DNA of 21,512 nucleotides, from IMG/VR virus record IMGVR_UViG_3300042906_001457, positions 1-21,512 of that record, one strand, 5' to 3'. The stretch is from a virus. Positions 20,579 through 21,512 of this stretch are shown here, in pieces; the stretch's first letter is position 1; each line of letters starts with the position of its first letter. The position numbers were made by a program, and so were the translations under genes. The notes beneath the pieces were generated by a model that was given only the letters and a program-made list of their open reading frames with translations, had not been told where the DNA came from and made no database searches.

Positions 20579-20757
20579 TGACTCTGTTTGATCTGATACG
20601 CATCCTTGAAAACAAAATAGTCAACTTAAGCCAACTTAAAACCGCCGCAGGGGCCATTGGCGATGTTGAGCAGGTAGTTAAGTTAGAAGAGGACGAGGCA
20701 GCAACCTCTACTTTAATCGGGCAACTAAAACAGGTAGCAGCGATCGGAGTCGAATAG
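20578..20757 (+). CDS. Small helical phage protein
   Basis: 59 residues, MTLFDLIRILENKIVNLSQL to KQVAAIGVE. The start overlaps the Kelch gene stop as TGATG. It is almost wholly helical, with heptad-like spacing of Leu, Ile and Val and an acidic middle (EQVVKLEEDEAATSTL), so it may form a coiled-coil bundle. Small proteins of this kind often sit among virion genes as connectors or chaperones. No family name can be given. Confidence 0.7.
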   Translation: MTLFDLIRILENKIVNLSQLKTAAGAIGDVEQVVKLEEDEAATSTLIGQLKQVAAIGVE

Positions 20758-20781
20758 TTTTGCGCTGAAATAGGCGGCTAA

Positions 20782-21129
20782 ATGCTCACCACTCTATTAA
20801 CAGCACAAGCAAGCTCGACTACGGTAGTTTGCTCGCGCATACCGAGCTCCGTAACGTTTTACGGCGCCACGGTGTCGCAGTCTGGGGTCGGTCAAACTAT
20901 CCTGTGCACTCGCATAGAGAGCTCGACGCAGTTCCCGCTGCCGTCTGTCATTGTGCGCAGGTTTGTAAGTTTCCCAGGACCAGTTGCAACCAATCCAACA
21001 TTTACCGAGCAGCCAACGCGGAAAAAAAAGAAACGCAGCAAAAAAGAGCTCGAGGCATTGATGGTTCGACGAGCAAAGCAACGGACCGAGGAAGAAGCGT
21101 TTTTCATATTTTTAAGTGAAATACTATGA
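20782..21129 (+). CDS. Hypothetical phage protein with basic C-terminal half
   Basis: 115 residues. The first ~70 residues are beta-like and Ser/Thr/Val-rich (TVVCSRIPSSVTFYGATVSQ). The second part is strongly basic and helical (TRKKKKRSKKELEALMVRRA, KQRTEEEAFFIFLSEIL). The start follows a 24-base gap with AGGCGG before the ATG, and the end is an ATGA overlap with the next gene. The basic tail could bind DNA or an acidic partner such as the portal coiled coil, but that is speculation. Confidence 0.65.
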   Translation: MLTTLLTAQASSTTVVCSRIPSSVTFYGATVSQSGVGQTILCTRIESSTQFPLPSVIVRRFVSFPGPVATNPTFTEQPTRKKKKRSKKELEALMVRRAKQRTEEEAFFIFLSEIL

Positions 21130-21512
21130 GCCAGAAGATACAAACGCGCGTTTTTAACTACGGCAACGAAAAGGAAAGTTCGTGGCCTCCCATGTTCGGC
21201 AAAGGTGGCTCAGGGCTCTATCACCGAGGCGAAGACGGTAAGTTTCACGAAGGGCTGCCACCGCCAAAGTTTCAAAAGTTTGGGGAAGCCCCGTTTGTAA
21301 TACAAGACACTATCGACGCCTACCGCCACCCGATGACGGGCGAAGTGATAGAATCACGCTCGAAGTTGTTAGCAACCGACCGCGCATGTGGTACGTTTAC
21401 CACCGATAAAAAGCAGGATTGCTCGACCATTAGAAAAAGCCGCGAAAAGCAGCTAAACACCGAGCGAAAGAAAGATATCCACGAAGCCATGCGGAAAGCA
21501 GTAGCCGCAATC
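21126..21512 (+). CDS. Conserved-looking phage protein, 3' end beyond window
   Basis: 129 codons are visible, open to the window end. It begins MSQKIQTRVFNYGNEKESSW, followed by PPMFGKGGSGLYHRGEDG, then EAPFVIQDTIDAYRHPMTGE and VIESRSKLLATDRACGTF. The FVIQDTID...HPMTGEVIESRSK pattern is familiar from small proteins that precede the scaffold or coat genes in tailed phages and whose role is unclear. It starts with an ATGA overlap. The late part (SREKQLNTERKKDIHEAMRK) is helical and basic. The remaining length is unknown. Confidence 0.75.
   Translation, partial: MSQKIQTRVFNYGNEKESSWPPMFGKGGSGLYHRGEDGKFHEGLPPPKFQKFGEAPFVIQDTIDAYRHPMTGEVIESRSKLLATDRACGTFTTDKKQDCSTIRKSREKQLNTERKKDIHEAMRKAVAAI

Overview
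The window reads as one piece of a temperate, tailed (probably podovirus-like) double-stranded DNA phage or prophage of a Gram-negative bacterium. The evidence is a terminase pair, a portal protein, a virion transglycosylase, a tyrosine recombinase, a RecT-type annealase, a lambda-like initiator plus helicase-loader pair, and a divergently transcribed repressor region. The lipobox lipoprotein and a secreted protein with a signal peptide favour a Gram-negative host. The species cannot be named from the sequence. No host chromosomal gene is recognisable.

Layout. (1) 1-2944, plus strand, end of the virion/lysis block: the C-terminal part of a large ejection protein with a lytic transglycosylase domain, a beta-rich small virion protein, two small membrane proteins (holin candidates) and a VRR-NUC-like nuclease. 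The nuclease stop codon is the first three bases of a tRNA-Asn gene. (2) 3018-3086: a convergent gap with an AT-rich hairpin. (3) 3087-12466, minus strand: a tightly overlapped early/middle operon. In transcription order it encodes a lipoprotein, a one-pass membrane protein, small proteins, RecT, the integrase (with an in-frame amber), a 257-bp gap with terminator-like and arm-site-like repeats, a lambda-O-like initiator with a probable internal origin, a G39P-like loader, several small unknowns, a MarR regulator, a secreted metzincin protease, two conserved unknowns, a TIM-barrel hydrolase candidate, a zinc ribbon protein and two tiny proteins. (4) 12467-12607: a divergent promoter/operator region. 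(5) 12608-13185, plus strand: a small HTH repressor and an AlpA-like regulator. (6) 13186-13656: 471 bases without a credible gene, full of inverted repeats. (7) 13657-21512, plus strand: small and large terminase, portal with a coiled-coil tail, beta-rich structural proteins, a Kelch-like protein, and small proteins leading toward the capsid genes beyond the window.

How it fits together. A short sequence TTGTRCAAGTR occurs at the leftward early promoter, at the repressor promoter and at the terminase promoter. This suggests that one small repressor controls early, immunity and packaging transcription. No polymerase, primase or replicative helicase is seen, so the initiator and loader probably recruit the host replisome. 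Host lysis may use the holin candidates with a muralytic enzyme not clearly identified here. The metzincin and the TIM-barrel protein are the most unusual cargo.
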